From Amoeboaphelidium protococcarum (Eukaryota > Aphelidiomycota > Aphelidea), in assembly GCA_023515745.1 (NCBI GenBank), contig JALECJ010000257.1, forward strand, positions 3,164,687-3,228,686: 64,000 bases of DNA, read 5' to 3'. Positions 1 to 11,569 of this stretch are shown piece after piece; within the stretch, counting starts at the first letter, position 1, and every line of letters begins with the position of its first letter. Under the pieces are notes generated by a model. The model worked only from the letters and a program-made list of their open reading frames with translations, ran no database searches and was not told the origin of the DNA. The position numbers were made by a program, and so were the translations under genes.

Positions 1-555
1 TGGCGTGTTAAAGATGAAGTTAAATCTGGTAAAGGTGAGCGAATTTGTGGGAATATATCTTGTGACTCTACTACTGGTTTATCCACTTATGAAGTCCCCT
101 TCTAATACAGAGATAAGACATCTTCTACCCTTTCTACTACTTAAGATCCGTCATCAGTCTCCAGTTTAAATGCCTAAAATTCTGATATGAAGTTGGTTCT
201 GGTTAAGTTACGCGTCTGTTCATCATGCGCATCTGTTCTATTCAAGAAGTCTCATAAAAAGACTAACAAAGACAATTCAGTTGATGTCTCTACCGTTGTT
301 GATCTATGTACAAAAGTATAGACTGCTCATGATAATAAAACTCAGAGGGAAGCTTAAAAGGCGCGTGATAGAAGCTCTAATCTATATTAACATGATCAGC
401 AGACAGAATAGAATACTGTAAGTGATGATAGTAAAGTAGCTGAACATATCATTGAATAGAATGTTGTCAATCGTAAACGACCGGCAAGTTCTACTGTTAG
501 ATAGAAGCAATATGACGATTTTCTAGCTAGAAAGTTGAAGAAAGTATAATAATGA
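1..555 (+). CDS. FRA10AC1: FRA10AC1-like protein, C-terminal part (5' end outside window)
   Basis: Reading frame 1 stays open from base 1 to the TGA at 553-555 when TAA/TAG are read as Gln (184 residues visible). It starts with WRVKDEV and a SGKGERICGN segment with paired cysteines, then a second cysteine pair in LRVCSSCA. This matches the zinc-binding FRA10AC1 domain (typical opening: W R x E x E V x x G K G, later LVKLRLC..C). The rest is a charged Lys/Gln/Asp-rich tail, as in the family. The family is a nuclear, spliceosome-associated protein; that role is family knowledge. The N-terminal half lies upstream of the window. The 3' end converges with the next gene on the other strand, only 56 bases away. 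Confidence 0.85.
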
Positions 556-611
556 TTAATGAAGTACAATAAAAATGTTTATATGACAACAGTAGATAGT
601 CAAGTAATCTC

Positions 612-2435
612 TCAATTTCCATGCTCTCTAGCCACCACTAATCTCTTCATAATCTCCTGGCGACTTAATACTTGATCCTCTTCATCTTCAATATCAGATT
701 CATGCTATCCAAGTCCATCTTTATCAGCAGAAATACTGACGAATCTACGCTTGTTACTATCACCTGCATTAACACTACTGCCTTTACGCTTTGAAGATGC
801 ATAAACTCTATTCTACCAGGCGACTTTCAACTTTTATCCAGCCAGTTCGAATCCATTGAGGCCTTCCATAGCCATTTTGGCATCATCTCCCTTCTGAAAT
901 GTAACAATAAACACACGGGCTGAAAAATTTCCTCCACTGGCCACACCACCAGCAGCAGTCTTCAGTTCTTATAATTGAATCTTCTCAACAGGGCCAAACT
1001 CACCAAAGATGGCCTCAACATCCTGTTCTGACAGAGCTTCATGCAAATATTCAACTTTGAGAGATTTTTACTCATCTTTACCATTGGAATCACGCTATGC
1101 ACTATCAACAGCACCTGCGGTCAGCGATAGATCATCAACAGATTTAATATCAGCATTCAAAGAGAGACCAGGGAGAATTTGTGCATCTGGATTCTCACAA
1201 ATCTACTTCATCAGCAGAGATCTCTCATTGTCAGTGCGACGAATAATGCATCGATTTCCCATAATCTCACGGCCAGCCAAATCGACAGCTTTCCCCACAG
1301 AATCAACAGACTGAAATTCAACATACCCAATGCCTTTAGATGCACCAGTACGTGAATCTCGTACAATCTACGCATCTACAATGTGACCAATATGATGCTT
1401 GGCAAAGAAGTCGATCAAATCCTCTGCGCCGACTCTCTTGTTCAAATTATGAATGCCGACTGTGCGAGTGAGCTTCTCCAATTCCTATTACAACGACTTT
1501 GGCTTAGATCTCTCGGAAGACTTGTGTCTATTACTGCTATTATCGCGTCTATCACCATGCGCGGAGGAGGCTCCATATTCACCACCACGCCCAGAATCAA
1601 CTGGAGGTCTCGGGTAAGGATCACAACGCGCCTTGTCACCATAATCTCTGCTATTATGGCGAGACGCGGATCGGCTCTAGCTTCTACTATTCTATCTCTC
1701 ATCGCCGTACCTACCACCATATGGTTACTCATAGTAGTGCTATTAGTAGTATGATGATGCATAATCTTACTGAGGGTATCCGTGACGGCGATGATAATCA
1801 CGTCGTTAATAATAGTCTTGACCATAAGAAGATGGGTGACCATAAGCTGGCTAACGGTACTGATTATAATAGTCGTAGTCATACCTAGCACCATACTGAG
1901 AATGACAACCGTCGCGCATCATCTAACCATAGTCAGCTCTATCATCCAGAGGACGAGACTTCTCTCTGCCTTCTAAAGACACATTCTTCGATGCCGCTCT
2001 ACCTTGATCCTACGATTAATTATCAAAATGATGCTTACTAGCAGAAGAAGAATTACCATTATCAAGATCGCGAGTAGACAGATGGCGACTACTGTCAATC
2101 TCTCTCTTATCCACGTCTCCAAGATCAACATTATCATCAACAACAACTGACTTCATCATACTCTCGTGTGAGTTGTGCAAATTCTTTTCATTCACCTGTT
2201 CAATAAATTTCCCACCATCTTTGTTCATACTACCTGCAACAACGCTAATTCCACCGTCAACGCCGCGTTGAACATCTACCACATGCTTGACAGGCTCAGC
2301 AATCTCTCGTCTACCCTACAATCCAGCTTCATTATTATCATTATCATTATTATCAGTACGACGGTGTTATTATTTAAGCATGGTACTTTAGGCTTTCAGC
2401 ACTTTTCTCAATATAGCATCTGAATCAATCTGCAT
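612..2435 (-). CDS. RBM39/Rsd1-like SR-type splicing factor with two RRMs
   Basis: A 607-residue single-exon gene with many in-frame TAA/TAG. The first ~270 residues are Asn/Asp-rich and then Tyr/Arg/Ser-rich, including RSQSRSAS-like RS dipeptides. An RRM starts near residue 330 (TVGIHNLNKRV as RNP2-like strand, KGIGYVEF as RNP1). A second RRM follows (SLKVEYLHEALSEQDVEAIFGEFG, then ARVFIVTFQKGDDA). The C-terminus is acidic and charged. RS-rich region plus tandem RRMs is the layout of RBM39/CAPER and fission yeast Rsd1, which act with U2AF in 3' splice-site recognition. The exact orthologue cannot be fixed by eye; other SR-like two-RRM proteins are possible. The start is the first ATG of the open frame (MQIDSDAIL). 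Confidence 0.75.
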
Positions 2436-2984
2436 CTGTGCTATTTACTAATAAGAGTTGTTTTTTATACTTGATGATTTTTAAGATACAAAGCGAGAGC
2501 TGTGTTGTGCGTGTACAGTAAGTAGTTCAAGGTGACAAAAAGTAAACCGAGTCGGCAAAAGAGGGAAAAGGAGATCAAGTAGAGAGAAAGAATGAGCCCC
2601 GTTCGCGTCTTTGATCCGATCGGCCGATAGTACAGTATATGTCAAGTTCTTCTGGAACGAACGACTCCGGTTGGATGTCTATGCATGATTAATGAAATAT
2701 ACTGCCAATAACTTATTCATGAAAAGTCGTATGAACAAGAGCTCCATAGAATCTATTCTTCAAATACTTAATTACACGAATGGCTTAAAGTTTAAGACAT
2801 AATCTTGATTTAACTTATGTAAATGAAAGACACGCGCAAGATGTCGGATGTTTCACTTTAGGCGAAGCTCTCACAGCCCCATTCGAACGTTTATTGTACG
2901 CTGTAAAGCCACTCTCATCTATCAAACGTTGAACGCGACGTGTTTTGAATCTTTTTGTTCTTTCCTGAACACCGATCGAAAAAG
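2436..2984. other. Intergenic region between two divergent genes
   Basis: AT-rich spacer between the RBM39-like gene (minus) and KEX1 (plus); presumably holds both promoters. The KEX1 signal peptide is missing from its first recognised exon, so a short 5' exon may lie here, but I could not place one confidently. A degenerate ATT/ATC run lies just outside, in the start of the RBM39-like gene near 2333-2358. Confidence 0.5.
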
Positions 2985-4729
2985 ATGAAACGGATAGATG
3001 ACTTTCTACTACTCCCTGATTATAATGATAACAACAACAACAATACTCAGCGACGTGTTGGGTTGAGTAGTGTTGGTCTTCAGTCAAATGGCTTATTTCA
3101 CGCTCAGTATGCTGGTCATCTGGAAGTTGATGACATTCATGATGGTCACTTGTTCTTTTGGCTCTTTCAGTCCAGTATGATGATTTTCTGATTTTGATTT
3201 AGTGTTGTTAAACTTTTTTTATGTATATATTTGAGTTGGGTAAATGTAGCGCCTAGTGGTACACTTAATGATACACTCATCATATGGCTGAATGGTGGTC
3301 CTGGAGTTAGTTCGATGGATGGAGTGCTTCTGGAGAACGGTCCGTTCAGGATCACAGTGAATGATACTATCGTTCCTAATCCTTGGTCTCTCACTCAACT
3401 CGCCAGTGTAATGTACGTGGACTAGCCGGTGGGTACAGGATTCTCTTACGTGTTCGACACTGAAAATGGATTGATGAATAGTGTCACTATGGCTGCTGCT
3501 GAGTTTGAGCTATTTATGCTCCACTTCTTTCGTATATTCTCCTAACTGGGGTTCAAACGGTTATGGATAGGTGGAGAGTCATATGCTGGTGTTTATATTC
3601 CATATTTTGCGTAGTAGTTACTGTAATCTGTTACATTTAAGCAACTGGGCGTTCAGCTGGAGGTAATAATATGTTATTATTAGAAGTGTACTGTATGTTG
3701 GAAGAGTATCACTTTAATCGTAACTTGTAGGGATTGATTTTGACTAATCCATGGTTGGATCCATTGAGACAGTATGCCTCCTATTATCATTATGCAAAAT
3801 AGCATGGTATAGTATCGGGGAGTGATTTATAAAAAGTTGCGGATGCTTAAACTAAGTGCTTAAAATAACCGAGCATGAATAACTAAACTACTGTAAAAGT
3901 CACTGATAGAACTTGTGATGAAGTTACTAATCTAATTTTGAGACTCAATAAATAATCTCTCAATGCTTCCAATTACTTGAATGCTTATGACATAAGGATT
4001 AGGGGAAATGAAGACGGTATGGACTGGCCGCCTGAGGTTGATGCTATGCAACGATTTCTTTAGAATTCTTCTGTGGTGGATGCTATAAATGCTGTTGATT
4101 ATCCCGGGTCATGGGGAGAGTCTTCTAATTTGGTGTATGCTGCACTTAAAGATGATTCATCCGCTTCAACTATCTACATGTTCCCCAAGCTACTACGGTA
4201 GATGAGAATTGTAGTGGCAGTTGGAGATTAGGATATGCTGTGTAATTATATCGGCGCGGAAGCTAGCTTGGTTAATCATTTGAAAAAGTCATCTATCTCG
4301 CTTCAACAGTGGAATGCTCAAGATGGAGCTGGGTTCCGCAATGGAAATCTCAGTTATTATAGAGTTTATAATGCCTCGCATATGTTCGGTTATGATCAGG
4401 GCGGTGCACTGTTGAGGCTTGTAAATGAAAGTCTTCACGGCGGGAATTCTTTTAATGATTCCATCATTGTTGGTAAAGCTAATAACCACCCCAAAATTAA
4501 AGATTCTGATCATCATCACAAAGATGAGAGTAGTCTGTCTAAATTTCAAGCCTTATATGTAATCATTCTTATTGCGATACTGTCTGCCGTATCTGTCTAC
4601 ATTTGGAAAAAGTACAAGCAATACAAAGGTCGCAGAAGGTATCAGAACTTTTTACGATAATAGAGCATCCGACGCAATGAATCTTTTGAACTTGAAGAAT
4701 TGTAACCCGATGATAGATATCAAGATTGA
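2985..4729 (+). CDS. KEX1: KEX1-like serine carboxypeptidase (S10), membrane anchored
   Basis: Three exons are supported: 2985-3174, 3250-3662 and 3731-4729, with introns 3175-3249 (GTATGA..TGTAG) and 3663-3730 (GTAATA..TGTAG). Family motifs run in order: QYAGHLEV, FFWLFQS, LIIWLNGGPG, the nucleophile serine in GGESYAGVYIP, the catalytic Asp in VAVGDQDMLCNY, the catalytic His in VYNASHMFGYD, then a membrane span (ALYVIILIAILSAVSVYIW) and a short basic cytosolic tail. A membrane-anchored S10 peptidase with this arrangement is Kex1, which trims C-terminal Lys/Arg after Kex2 cleavage in the late Golgi. The first ATG after an upstream TGA is at 2985, but no signal peptide follows it, so the true start may be in an unplaced upstream exon. 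Many internal TAG/TAA codons are Gln. Confidence 0.88.
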
Positions 4730-4803
4730 TTGATTAATTGATTGATATAGTAATGATGATTGACATTAATCCATTATCATAAGTATTACTTGTCGACATT
4801 TTC

Positions 4804-6514
4804 TCACAACTTGCTCTGTTACTTTCCACCATCAATGGCGCCATTCTTTCCATTTCCTTCCCATGAAGCAGCCATGGTGCGCTTTGAGAATGGATGGTGA
4901 TCAGTCAGAGTCTTGATGTACGCACTATCCGGCTGGTTAGGTTGACGTGCAGACTCTCTCAACTCCAGTGGCTGATAAGATCTACGCTGAGCACCAACAT
5001 ACACCTGTCTTGGTCTCCAAATTTTACCACCCTAATCCTCCAGAGATTCTTTCCAGTGAGCCAAGTAGCCGCAGATACGAGGAATGGCAAACAGGACGGG
5101 GAAGAAGTCCAGGGGGAAGCCCATCGCCTTGTAAATGATACCAGAGTAGAAGTCGACATTCGGATACAATTTACGCTTGATAAAGTACTCATCATTCAGA
5201 GCGGCCTCTTCCAACTTTAATGCGATATCAATCAGCGGCTCCTTGCCAACAATCTCGAAAACTTCATAAGCAAGGCGGCGAATGATCTTACTACGAGGAT
5301 CAAACGTGGTATAGATACGATGACCGAATCCCATCAGCTTTCTCTTCTTATTCTTCACATCTTCGATAAACTGCGGCACATTATCCACAGATCCGATTTC
5401 AATCAACTGCAAGACAACACTCTGAGTGGCACCACCGTGCAGTGGACCATACAGAGCGGCACAACTACCAGCCACGGCGCTGTACGGATCAACCAGACTC
5501 GAGCTGATATGTCTCATGGCAGCGGTGGAGCAATTCATTTCATGATCAGCATGCAGAATGAACAGAATATCAAGAGCTCTGGCCAGACGAGGATTAGGAC
5601 GGTACTCTTCCTCATTTAGATGATCAAGCATATACAAGAAATTCTCAGTGTAATCCAAACCATTCTTGGGCAAATTGTACGGGCGACCAATTCTATGTCT
5701 ATAAGACATTGCAGCCAACGTTGGAGCTTTTCCTACATACACACATTATAGAGAGTATTTTTGAATTAATCACTAAGTCAAATGTATTAGAATAATTGAA
5801 ATACCTAGAATGCGAAAGATTTGCTTATTCAAAATCTTTGGATTCTTCTTGTACAAATCATTGCCTTATAGAGCAGGATTAGCCTCTGGATGGAACGCAG
5901 ACATGGAACTAATACCAGAAATGTACATACTCATAGGATGCGCGTCATAGTTGAAGTTACTCATCAAGTCTGCCAGACGGGTGTGGACAAACGTATGGCG
6001 CAGAATCTCTGAACTCCAAGCTTGATATTGCACCTTGTCAGGCAACTGACCATAGATTAGCAGATATGCAACCTCCAAAAAGTTGCTCTTCTCCGCCAAC
6101 TCCTCGATCGGATACCCGCGATACAATAGAATACCATTGTCACCATCAATGTAAGTAATAGCTGACTTGGCTACTGCAGTATTCTGATACGCCGGATCAT
6201 ACAGTCGCAGTCCATCCTGATCGTCGGAACTCTTCTTGATCTACTCAAAATCAGTCGCCTTCACATGACCATTATCAATAGGTATCTGATAGCTCTTGCC
6301 CGTTCTGTTATCCAGAACTGTCAGCGAACTACTCTACGGACTACATACTTACTTGGATGATTAGCAATGCCGAATGGTAATAACCTGAAATGTAAAAAAC
6401 TTACTCTGTCGGAACAACCACAAAGGACTACGCCGAATCCCCTTGAACATCAACTAGAACCTGCTACTACAATTTGCCTTTCGCCGCACCACTCTTCTTA
6501 CTTTCCCTACCCAT
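4804..6514 (-). CDS. Peroxisomal citrate synthase, plant/bacterial type, ending in SKL
   Basis: Exons on the minus strand: 6514-6405, 6340-5805 and 5732-4804; introns 6341-6404 and 5733-5804, both GTA...TATGTAG. The protein starts [14 protein letters not shown]. It carries [56 protein letters not shown] and [18 protein letters not shown], all typical of citrate synthase, with the active-site His residues and the FDPRSK Asp region. The overall pattern (YDPAYQNTA..., [12 protein letters not shown]) follows the glyoxysomal plant/bacterial-type enzyme rather than the mitochondrial fungal type. The last two glutamines are TAA and CAG, followed by Ser-Lys-Leu and TGA: a peroxisomal targeting signal that is invisible under the standard code. 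It condenses acetyl-CoA and oxaloacetate, probably in the glyoxylate cycle. Confidence 0.93.
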
Positions 6515-6965
6515 ACTCGATCAATCATCATCATCATCAATATATGATAAATTCATAAAGTATTAGAATAGTTACATCAATCTGGTCATTTCGCTGATTG
6601 GTGTTACAACAGCGTTAAACGGGCGCAACGTTGTGATTGGACGAGAGAGTGATCACTTTGAACGAACGCGCGTGTGGAATTGGCTCAACAGCGTTTCATC
6701 AAAAGATCACACTTTGAATTGCGTCACTTTCCCTTTGCTGCTCTTCTTTTCTCTTTTACGTGTGTAAAGATTAATTAATACTCTGCAGATTCTCATTAAT
6801 TATATATACTGGCTTTGTATTCCCATTGAAAGTATCAACACTTAGATAATCAAAAAATCCTTCTTGTTAACTGCTGAGTCTTTAAAGAATAAGAGAATTG
6901 CCTTTTACCTCGTCTATCTAATAATAAAATAAAAAATTTATAATATAAATATCGCTGTTACTATA
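6515..6965. other. Divergent promoter region (citrate synthase / SHO1)
   Basis: A 451-base spacer between two divergent starts. The left part holds the citrate synthase 5' end and a poly-His-like CAT run; the right part is A/T-rich just before the SHO1 ATG. No RNA gene or repeat was recognised. Confidence 0.45.
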
Positions 6966-7922
6966 ATGAATACATCAACATCAATGCTGTACTGGCTGTT
7001 ATCTATCTGTGTGGTTTTAGTTGGTTGGATTGTTCAGTTGTCTGGTCTGGCTGCGCTACAGAGCCAAGTTAATCGAGCAAATAGCGGAAATGCGGCGGAT
7101 GCTGCAGTTGGAGGCAGTGCTGCTATTGTGGCTAATGGTTACAGCTGGTGGTCGCTGTGGTTTTAATTCTTTGTTATAATTGCATTGCTTGCAGCACTGG
7201 CTCTTACTGACCGCACCAAGAAGTTGCCTCTGATCACTCAATCTCGATTACTATTTTCGGTGTTTCTTATCCTCTGTGTCAGTTACCTGACCAATAGCAT
7301 GTCTGGAAGTGTCGTCATCGGTACTGCCCTTGCTAATTCTCCAACTAACGCTCAATCGTAGTTTAATGGTCTAAGAAGTAATAATCAAGCATTCCTGGCT
7401 GGTGCAATTATGTGTGTGATTATCTACTTTTAGTGGATCATTATACTTGGTATTGACAGTCTGTATTGGTTGATTGAAAGGCCATTTTCTGGATCATCTG
7501 CTGCCGCTACAGGTAGTAGGATGCCTAATAGCAATGAGATTGGTGGATCATAGTAGTAGTTGAATGATGCATCTGCATCGAGGCCTACAAATTCAGTTTA
7601 TGGTGGAAATCCTTACACTGGAGATTAGCGAGTGGACTCTGTGGTGGTTGATCCCAAAGTGCCTAGTGTTGTTAGTGAAGCTGTGACTGATAGTGCCAGA
7701 AACTCTGCAATGCCTGCAGGTGCATCTTCTGCTGGAGCCGGTGTGATGCTTCAAGCTAAAGCTCTTTACAGTTACGCTGCTAATCCGTCGGATCCTAATG
7801 AGATCTCTTTTGAGAAGGGTGAAGTACTTGACGTGCTCGACAACAATGGAAAGTGGTGGCAGGTGAAGAAGAAGGATGGAACTACAGGTATCGCGCCTAG
7901 TAATTATCTAAACCAAGTTTGA
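6966..7922 (+). CDS. SHO1: Sho1-like osmosensor: four membrane segments plus C-terminal SH3
   Basis: A 318-residue intronless gene. Four hydrophobic segments lie near residues 7-30, 62-85, 95-115 and 148-170, with short loops. A Ser/Gln-rich linker follows, then one SH3 domain at about 262-316. The SH3 has ALYSY at the first strand, [10 protein letters not shown] in the RT loop, the WW pair in KWWQVKK, and GIAPSNYL as the 3-10 motif. This is the architecture of fungal Sho1, which scaffolds Pbs2 and Ste11 in the high-osmolarity (HOG) MAPK branch at the plasma membrane. Internal TAA/TAG codons, including three consecutive TAG, encode Gln. Sho1 is largely restricted to Fungi and near relatives, making this one of the best clues to the organism. 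Confidence 0.88.
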
Positions 7923-8015
7923 TTTCGTTATAAATGGAATTTTCTATCATTAAACTATTTCTATTTTTTTTATAATCATTCACTTTTAATTATAATCACC
8001 AGCTTGATCAAAGTC

Positions 8016-9236
8016 TCAGATTTGCTCATATTCGTTACGTGGAGGCACTTTGTACTCTTACTTACGGCGAATAGATACTGGCTCTGCATTTCTAGATGTC
8101 CATCCGTATTGGACGGCAAGTCCTACAGCAAAGCAGGCCAACATGCACCCAAGCAGAGTGTACACTCGCGAATCATGAATTTGATAATCAGCAGGATGTC
8201 CGCGTAGTATTGATGAGGCAGCATTACGGAAACCTGAATTCAAAAATGTATCCACGCCATAAAATAAACCGTACGCACCTGCAAAACTAGTCGAGATGAT
8301 TATCAAGTGATTCTCAAAGAACATGGCCGTGATGCCTCCAATGACGCAGAGGAATACGATTAAAACAGTTCTACCACTATCATTTTAGATCAGAGTTTTT
8401 GATGACCACGACATGATGTAAATCGCGACAGTGAATCCACCAAGTCCACCCATAGCAAAGAGTCCAAGTTTCCAGAAGGCACTAAGGATAAAACCTCCGA
8501 CAATGCCGGCAGCGATTGAAGAGCAAATATAAATTGTGGTGCGGCTAGATCCCCAGTTGGATTACCCATCTTTCTTGAATGTCTCCACATGGACAAGGAT
8601 AACATACATTAGACCGGCGAACACGTAAAATCCAGCCAGAAAAAGAGCAGGTTTAAACATGCGTCTACCAAAGAAGAGAAACACCAAACCGGTAAGCATG
8701 ATAAGGACTCCCATGAAGATATTAGCACCGTCTTGTGCCTATTAATCACTGTCATTTGTGCTATTAGAGATCAGATTTCCCTACTGATCATACTGCATCA
8801 TTGGAATAAAATGATGATCTTTCGCATAATTTTTTGGCATTGCGTTGGCTTCCTTTGCAGATGGCACTTGAACTTTTCCACTATCAACCTTATCACTTCT
8901 AAACTTTTCGGACTAATGTGATGGCTTTCTTCTATGACCATCATCTATACCGCCAGAGTAATAATCTTCATCATCTTTATACGCGCGATCCACCCATTTA
9001 TCATAATCGTCTGTGCTGTCATACATCTCATCATCATCAGTATACTACGAATTCTTCGACTACGTCATTTTGAGTGGACCGCCACTACCGCTTTCCATCT
9101 TAATATATTCACTTTCACCGGCATTAAGATGGCCATGACGCGACACCTTTCTTCCATTAGAGCTAGACTCCATCGAGAATGACACCTGTGCGCTGACATG
9201 AAACAACAATGATCCCACAAGGACAATGGCCTTCAT
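8016..9236 (-). CDS. TMEM198/DUF4203-like multi-pass membrane protein with signal peptide
   Basis: A 406-residue single-exon gene. It begins with a signal peptide (MKAIVLVGSLLFHVSAQ), then ~150 acidic, Tyr/Asp-rich residues. A hydrophobic C-terminal half follows with about seven spans, beginning GVLIMLTGLVFLFFGRRMFKPALF, then segments rich in Gly/Ala and ending near CMLACFAVGLAVQYGW. The FFGRRMFKP...GF opening is typical of the TMEM198/TM7SF3-type DUF4203 domain. Such proteins are membrane proteins of mostly unknown role; TMEM198 has been linked to Wnt receptor signalling in animals. No catalytic residues are evident. The family call is firm, the function open. Confidence 0.72.
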
Positions 9237-9534
9237 TAAAGGTATTCTCTAAAATTTCATTCTATTTAATAGCAACTTTTCTGATAAAATTTTAATTTAG
9301 CGATAGACTAAGTATCGGAAACCACGAGAATTAAAGTGCTGTTGTCTTATAAAACAGACAAGGTGACATTGATTCACGAGACTGCAAGAGGCAATCAGCG
9401 AATGGGATCGATCAGTGCAACAATGTGTTGTGACGTTCTATAATCGAGCATTATCATTGCACGTCAGAAATGAATAGTTTTTTAAATAATTGTTTCATAA
9501 AACCAAGACTATCATCATCACTAATTCAATTACA

Positions 9535-10290
9535 TCAAACATCACGTAGCATAGAATTTTCGATAATAGAGACTTCATTTAAGTCTGCGTCTTCTTGGTC
9601 GAGGGAGAAGTTTCGATAGAATACAGAATCGTCACACACTGTTGCTTATCTACTTTTATTGACAGTTAAAGAAGATTGTAGATTACCCTCTGATTGCAGG
9701 GTATTAGCCTCATTTTCCTTACCATTTTAAAGCTATGATTTAAATTCTTGTGGTATCATTGAGTCTTTATCTGACAGTTAAAGTTTATTGACCATGGCTC
9801 TGATGTCAGCAATCTTGTCAAACAACTTTTTAGCTTATTCAGGCGTTCTGTCAAATGAATCAGATGATTAAGAGTCCAAAGACTGATCAGTAGGACTTGA
9901 TTATACTGTAGGACACGTCACAATGCTGAGTTTCGAAGGCGTTTTGGGAGAATATGGGTGTTTCCTGGGAGTGCATTAGCCAGATACTTTTCGAAGAGCC
10001 AGTGGACTTTGGTATCTTGAAATTTGCTATTTATATTAAGACTTTCCCATGTTACCATCCTCAGTGTCCTTCTTATCTATTGCTGATTTCATCCTCTGGA
10101 CAACATCCCTTATTTTTTGCATTGCAATATCAAACTCACTTCCAAGGCTTGTTTCAAATTCATCTTTATGATAAGTTGTTGAAAGAGTATCTTTCATATC
10201 ACCAGTCTCTGGAATATTTCTGATATCCTATTCATCATACTAAGAGTTTTACTCCCCGTTAATTTGAACTTTATTTAGGCTGATGGTCAT
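9535..10290 (-). CDS. Uncharacterised 251-residue protein, Ser/Gln-rich with SP/TP sites
   Basis: A continuous frame from ATG (10290-10288) to TGA (9537-9535) with 16 or more in-frame TAA/TAG, which is what a real gene looks like under this code. Visible features: an N-terminal helical segment (FDIAMQKIRDVVQRMKSAID), a central basic stretch with several proline-directed phosphosites (SPKTPSK, SSPTDQS), a second helix (AKKLFDKIADIRAMVNKL) and an acidic C-terminus (LDQEDADLNEVSIIEN). I do not recognise a family. The paired short helices and S/TP sites would suit a cell-cycle-regulated scaffold, but that is a guess. Confidence 0.6.
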
Positions 10291-10763
10291 TTTTAGATGA
10301 AAGATATCTTCAGCTATTTATCAGAAAGGCAATAGAAAGGAGTTGTCTCTTCGCATCGAATGGCTGTTTCTGAATATATATACGCGTTTTAATGAACTGT
10401 TATCACTTTCAGGTGTCATCAGCTGTAAGGCAATGATTGCCAAAAATAATGCCTTCATTGTTCATTCAATTAAATACAAAGCTGACGAATACAGTGTTGA
10501 AACAAATAATGTGCCGGATTTAGAAAGTAACACATGTCATTCCTAACAGAGCTCCGTCAACCGCTATAAAGTTGAAACACTGAGAAAATCACTCAAAACG
10601 CGTCGCTCGCTTGTCGCGTCCGAGATTTCCAACCGAAACCTTTTTGAGCTTTTTTGTCGCGGATGCAAAGCTCACCAAAGCAGCTTCAGTATTGTCGCGT
10701 GTTATTGAATCTCATTCATCTTCATTTAAGAGATCTCTGTTATTATATTTAAGCACAAAAAAA
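10291..10763. other. Intergenic region with divergent promoters upstream of eIF5A
   Basis: Contains no open gene under the TGA-only code. An ACGCGT hexamer (the MCB core in fungi) lies near 10599. The sequence immediately before the eIF5A ATG is A-rich, as expected for a highly expressed gene. Confidence 0.4.
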
Positions 10764-11246
10764 ATGGCTGACGACGAGCAACATTTGCACGAGTTTGAGC
10801 AGTAGGGTGGAAGCAATGCCTCTGCCACCTTTCCTATGCAGTGTTCTGCTCTGCGTAAGAACGGTATGGTCATGATGAAGGGCCGCCCATGTAAAATTGT
10901 AGACATGTCCACCTCCAAGACTGGAAAGCACGGTCACGCCAAGGTGCACATGGTTGGTATCGATATTTTCACTGGTAAGAAGTATGAAGATATTTCCCCA
11001 TCTACCCACAACATGGAGGTGCCTGTCGTTGCACGTAACGATTACACAGTGTTGAACATTGATGATGGTTTCCTGTCTCTGATGTTGCCCGATGGAACCA
11101 CCAAGGACGACGTGAAGATGCCTGAGGGAGAGTTGGGTGACAAGCTGTAGGCTGACTTTGATGATGGTAAGGAGCTGATTGTCTCTGTCACTAAGGCTCT
11201 GAATGAGGAGGCTGTCCTGTCTTACAAGGAGGCTCCAAGATCTTGA
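10764..11246 (+). CDS. eIF5A: Translation factor eIF5A
   Basis: 160 residues, the usual length, intronless. The hypusine loop [12 protein letters not shown] is intact, with the modified lysine at residue 55, followed by [18 protein letters not shown] and the acidic OB-fold C-terminal domain ([16 protein letters not shown]). eIF5A binds stalled ribosomes and promotes peptide-bond formation and termination. Two in-frame TAG codons are needed: one after FEQ near the N-terminus, one in DKLQADF. The frame closes at TGA after EAPRS. Codon use is G/C-richer than neighbours, consistent with high expression. Confidence 0.97.
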
Positions 11247-11569
11247 ATAGATTGACCCATTTTAAATATATATTAGCATGACCTTTTCATTTTAATTTTT
11301 GTTTACTTTACCTGTAATGTATTTTTAAACGTGTTGAGTAGTGCTTTCTACTGATGAGTCCTCAGACTGTCTATTAGAATGGTAAGTATTCTAGAGCAAA
11401 ATGATGGTATTATCTTTTCTCCCTCTTTGATAATTTATTTTAAACCAAGCAGTATATTATAAAAGATATACTTTAAGTATTAGTGCAGGACTTATGGAAT
11501 TTCAAGGTTCAATTTCAAGTGTGCAACGGTTGATTCGTGAGTCTTTTGTAAAATCACGCAGTAAACGAT
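11247..11569. other. Intergenic region downstream of eIF5A
   Basis: AT-rich 323-base spacer between two plus-strand genes; eIF5A 3' UTR and the next gene's promoter. Nothing else recognised. Confidence 0.4.

Noticed and set aside
11345-11380. Hammerhead-like CTGATGAGTCC
   Set aside because: The required GAAA strand and third helix are missing.
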